Shown one piece after another: positions 60,091-64,000 of a stretch of DNA of 64,000 nucleotides. The notes beneath the pieces are model-generated. The model worked only from the letters and a program-made list of their open reading frames with translations, was not told the DNA's origin and made no database searches. How positions within the stretch are numbered: position 1 is the first letter of the stretch; every line of letters starts with the position of its first letter. The position numbers and the translations under genes were made by a program. Source of the stretch: Halomonas ventosae (lineage in GTDB: Bacteria > Pseudomonadota > Gammaproteobacteria > Pseudomonadales > Halomonadaceae); the NCBI RefSeq assembly GCF_004361885.1, contig NZ_SNWH01000002.1:121111-185110 (forward strand), in the 5' to 3' direction.

Positions 60091-63000
60091 GTCGCGGCCC
60101 GCACGGGCCGCGCGGATAGAAACATATATCAGAACGCGAGTTGATGGAAGGCACTACGTCGCGGCCCGCACGGGCCGCGCGGATAGAAACAAGGAGGCGC
60201 CGCCCGTGAGGGCCGCGTGACCGAGTCGCGGCCCGCACGGGCCGCGCGGATAGAAACCCGCAGTTGTGGTGATAGACGCCTGCTGCCCGGTAGTCGCGGC
60301 CCGCACGGGCCGCGCGGATAGAAACACCTTCGCCTTGATGTTGTCCATCAGGCCGGTGCCGGTCGCGGCCCGCACGGGCCGCGCGGATAGAAACGCCGCT
60401 GAGGATGATCACGGCAAGGCAGACTTTTACGTCGCGGCCCGCACGGGCCGCGCGGATAGAAACGCCGAGCACCGCCGGGCGATGCGCTCCCCGCTGACCG
60501 TCGCGGCCCGCACGGGCCGCGCGGATAGAAACCGCTTCGACCCGGCATGTGACTGGCGCCGCCCGGTCGCGGCCCGCACGGGCCGCGCGGATAGAAACCT
60601 AAAACCCAGTTCAAAGAGACCGTCAACCACATCGTCGCGGCCCGCACGGGCCGCGCGGATAGAAACGCCTTTGGTCTAAGCCGCCATCGGCACCAGGGCA
60701 GGTCGCGGCCCGCACGGGCCGCGCGGATAGAAACACCTCAACGCCAACGATGGAGGCGCCTGATGCCAGTCGCGGCCCGCACGGGCCGCGCGGATAGAAA
60801 CGCGTCACGGGCTGCCGTGATGCCGAGACTCAGGTCAAGTCGCGGCCCGCACGGGCCGCGCGGATAGAAACGGTACAAGTCAGGCGCGTGGCGGATTGGT
60901 GAGTACCGTCGCGGCCCGCACGGGCCGCGCGGATAGAAACTCGGCTTCGGTCTCGTACTCTTGCAGCCGGCGCTTGTCGCGGCCCGCACGGGCCGCGCGG
61001 ATAGAAACAGCTCCTGCCACTCGTCGGTAGAGGTGTCGCCGATGGTCGCGGCCCGCACGGGCCGCGCGGATAGAAACGAGCGCGAGGCAGGCTTCGCGGT
61101 GCAGGCCATCCAGGTCGCGGCCCGCACGGGCCGCGCGGATAGAAACCAGGCGCTCGAGCGGTCGCGGATGGCGTTGACCTGTCGCGGCCCGCACGGGCCG
61201 CGCGGATAGAAACTGGCCGAGAACTTGAGCGACTTCTGGATCTCGCGGGTCGCGGCCCGCACGGGCCGCGCGGATAGAAACGTGAGCTACTGGCCCGGCA
61301 TGCCGCTGTTCGTCAAGTCGCGGCCCGCACGGGCCGCGCGGATAGAAACACCACCGAGCTGGACGGCCGGCTGAACCTGCACGTCGCGGCCCGCACGGGC
61401 CGCGCGGATAGAAACGGGTCGTGCTCCATGATCGACATCCAGCAGCCCGGGTCGCGGCCCGCACGGGCCGCGCGGATAGAAACTCGGAGACCTGGCCGAA
61501 CTGGGGTATGACGCGGAATGTCGCGGCCCGCACGGGCCGCGCGGATAGAAACCGACGCCAAGGGCTCAGGAGCCGGGATCGACATCGGTCGCGGCCCGCA
61601 CGGGCCGCGCGGATAGAAACCTGCCACGCTGCGCAGGTGCTCGATGGCGTACTGGTCGCGGCCCGCACGGGCCGCGCGGATAGAAACGGGCGCACCGCTG
61701 CTGGTCTCAACGCCACCGGCGGTCGCGGCCCGCACGGGCCGCGCGGATAGAAACGCCTTCGTCTACGAGGTGGCCTCTTGGGCGAAACCGTCGCGGCCCG
61801 CACGGGCCGCGCGGATAGAAACGCTACGTCCTCGAATGTTTACGCCGGCCTCCAGGAGGTCGCGGCCCGCACGGGCCGCGCGGATAGAAACGGCTACTCC
61901 AGCGACGGACTGGTCAGCGACGAGGGTGTCGCGGCCCGCACGGGCCGCGCGGATAGAAACATCGCCTGGCTCATGCGCTGGGCGACCTGGTGCGGTCGCG
62001 GCCCGCACGGGCCGCGCGGATAGAAACGGTGACGGCACCGGCTCAAGCAGCGCGGCCTCGGGTCGCGGCCCGCACGGGCCGCGCGGATAGAAACAAGGGC
62101 AAGGGGCCCCGCAAGCTGGCGCTGGCCATGTCGCGGCCCGCACGGGCCGCGCGGATAGAAACAGCGTCACCGGCAACGTACCCATGCCAGGCTCGGGTCG
62201 CGGCCCGCACGGGCCGCGCGGATAGAAACACCAGCTCCTCGGCGATGGCCTTGGCGCTGTCGCGCGTCGCGGCCCGCACGGGCCGCGCGGATAGAAACCT
62301 GATGAACCTGGAGTGGTCCGACGTTGCCGAGAGTCGCGGCCCGCACGGGCCGCGCGGATAGAAACCAGTCCGGAATTGCGCAAGGAGGCCATCGAGCAAG
62401 GGTCGCGGCCCGCACGGGCCGCGCGGATAGAAACAGGTCTTGCGAATCATCTTCCATCACCGGTCTCCTGGTCGCGGCCCGCACGGGCCGCGCGGATAGA
62501 AACCGCGAGGTGTGGCGCGTGCTGCGCGACGACGGGACGGTCGCGGCCCGCACGGGCCGCGCGGATAGAAACGCCAGCATCGATCATGACGCCGCCATGG
62601 CCAGGTCGCGGCCCGCACGGGCCGCGCGGATAGAAACGACCAGGCGGCAAGGGATCTCGCCGATGAGCTGATCGTCGCGGCCCGCACGGGCCGCGCGGAT
62701 AGAAACTCAAGCCCAGCCAGACGCTTACCGCCAGCATATAGTCGCGGCCCGCACGGGCCGCGCGGATAGAAACCCACGGTGGACGGCATGACCGACAAGA
62801 CGCCAGAGGTCGCGGCCCGCACGGGCCGCGCGGATAGAAACACCACGGCGGAAGGCGGCAACGTAAAGCCCGAGGGTCGCGGCCCGCACGGGCCGCGCGG
62901 ATAGAAACTCCTTGACGTAGTCGGTGAACTGGTTGAAGCCCCGGGTCGCGGCCCGCACGGGCCGCGCGGATAGAAACGAGGCGTCGGTTCCAGAAGTTGT

Positions 63001-64000
63001 CGTTGCCCCAGAGTCGCGGCCCGCACGGGCCGCGCGGATAGAAACGCCCTCTCTTGAGCCCGTCGTTGCTGACGCCGTTCACGTCGCGGCCCGCACGGGC
63101 CGCGCGGATAGAAACACTGCGATCCCCTGCAAGCCCGAGAGCCTGAAAACCCGTCGCGGCCCGCACGGGCCGCGCGGATAGAAACGCCCGGGTGGTGGTG
63201 GCGGTGAGCACGTCGGCGACGGTCGCGGCCCGCACGGGCCGCGCGGATAGAAACGTCATCACCAGCGCCGTGGGTGGTGACGACTCCATCGTCGCGGCCC
63301 GCACGGGCCGCGCGGATAGAAACCGCCTGTGGCACTACGACATGTGGCTGGCCATCCAGTCGCGGCCCGCACGGGCCGCGCGGATAGAAACCAGCTGGAC
63401 CGCCATCGAGATTAACGCCGAGCGAGTGTCGCGGCCCGCACGGGCCGCGCGGATAGAAACCGACCTGGGGAACCTCGACATCCATCTCGACGGTGGTCGC
63501 GGCCCGCACGGGCCGCGCGGATAGAAACTCCTGCTCCTTTGCATTAAAAATGCCAGCACTAGGGTCGCGCCCCGCCCGGGGCGCGCGGATAGAAACATCG
63601 AGGAGCAAGCACATGGACCAGATTGAAAGCATGTCGCGCCCCGCCCGGGGCGCGCGGATAGAAACACCTTCGGCCACCGCATCACCAAACAACAGGAGGG
63701 TCGCGCCCCGCACGGGCCGCGCGGATAGAAACTGGAATGACCTGGATGGCTCCGTCGAGGTCAACTACGTCGCGGCCCGCACGGGCCGCGCGGATAGAAA
63801 CACCCAGAGGCTCGTATGCTCGTTGATCTGCTCGAGTCGCGGCCCGCACGGGCCGCGCGGATAGAAACATTTATATGACAATTGCATTAGCTTTAATTGA
63901 TAAAGTCGCGGCCCGCACGGGCCGCGCGGATAGAAACTACTGTCGAGCAGCGCATCCGCTGGAACTACAACCTGTCGCGGCCCGCACGGGCCGCGCGGAT
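60091..64000 (+). CRISPR. Subtype I-C CRISPR array, at least 58 repeats, continues past the window
   Basis: Repeats are 33 bp, starting GTCGCGGCCCGCACGGGCCG and ending CGCGGATAGAAAC, with a hairpin of positions 3-10 against 15-22. Counting each repeat start gives 57 full repeats plus a 27-bp part of the 58th (63974 to the end), separated by 57 spacers of 32-37 bp, most of them 34-36. Repeats 1-51 and 55-57 show no change I could see. Repeats 52 (63564) and 53 (63633) carry GTCGCGCCCCGCCCGGGGCG, and repeat 54 (63700) is a hybrid. Spacer 57 is very AT-rich. The many open frames across this region are read-through of the repeats, not genes. The array end, and so its true length, is outside. Confidence 0.99.

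Noticed and set aside
60053..63870. Dozens of open frames of 60-435 residues on both strands across the array
   Set aside because: Their translations repeat the CRISPR repeat every 22-23 residues (AARTGRADRN, SARPVRAAT, YPRGPCGPR); they are read-through of the repeats, not genes.

Overview
The window is high-GC, gene-dense DNA of a gammaproteobacterium. Gene content and order (respiratory nitrate reductase with a parvulin partner, thiM-thiE under a TPP riboswitch, an Att-type ABC operon, a ProX-like osmolyte-binding protein, EptA with a PAP2 partner) point to Halomonadaceae. That assignment is inference from content, not from a marker gene.

Layout. 1-6.9 kb: the end of narG, then narH, narJ, narI and a parvulin-type isomerase, a decayed moeA remnant in three frame pieces, and a Crp/Fnr regulator. 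7-10.6 kb: a TSUP exporter, a D-Ala-D-Ala carboxypeptidase with a SPOR tail, a PepSY protein and a cytochrome b561. 10.6-12.2 kb: thiM-thiE (minus strand) behind a TPP riboswitch. 12.3-19.0 kb: a redox cassette (sensor kinase, response regulator, DUF2271 protein with an FMN-attachment-like motif, a shortened flavin reductase, ApbE, EF-hand protein, cytochrome b) bracketed by two direct copies of the TPP riboswitch, the second an orphan. 19.2-28.4 kb: SulP transporter with a divergent ribbon-helix-helix gene, EptA-PAP2 envelope modification genes, and a two-component pair whose regulator/kinase junction exists twice, on either side of a di-heme cytochrome c peroxidase. 28.4-37.5 kb: an SsuABC/TauABC-like importer, a ProX-like protein and an Att-type ABC operon. 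37.7-44.5 kb: an AraC regulator and a fatty-acid activation and beta-oxidation cluster ending at a broken amino-acid-binding-protein gene. 44.7-50 kb: an MntA-HepT-like toxin-antitoxin pair, the znuCBA zinc importer led by a 49-residue His-rich ORF with a Zur-like palindrome, TspO, an aldo/keto reductase remnant and a ParDE-like pair. 50.3-51.5 kb: an MFS transporter.

51.6-64.0 kb is a complete subtype I-C CRISPR-Cas locus, cas3-cas5c-cas8c-cas7c-cas4-cas1-cas2. It is followed by an antitoxin-like HTH gene broken by one in-frame stop, a 284-bp element with perfect 20-bp terminal inverted repeats, a leader, and an array of at least 58 repeats that runs off the window. The repeats are 33 bp. 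Three distal repeats are variants, two of which carry a compensatory base-pair swap in the hairpin stem. cas8c carries an internal AT-rich block of about 580 bp, suggesting that the target-recognition subunit is a mosaic.

A recurring theme is gene decay and junction duplication: remnants of moeA, cybB, a periplasmic binding protein, an aldo/keto reductase and an HTH antitoxin, an internally shortened flavin reductase and EF-hand paralogue, and two places where a short direct duplication brackets an inserted redox module. I see no tRNA, rRNA, transposase gene or phage gene.
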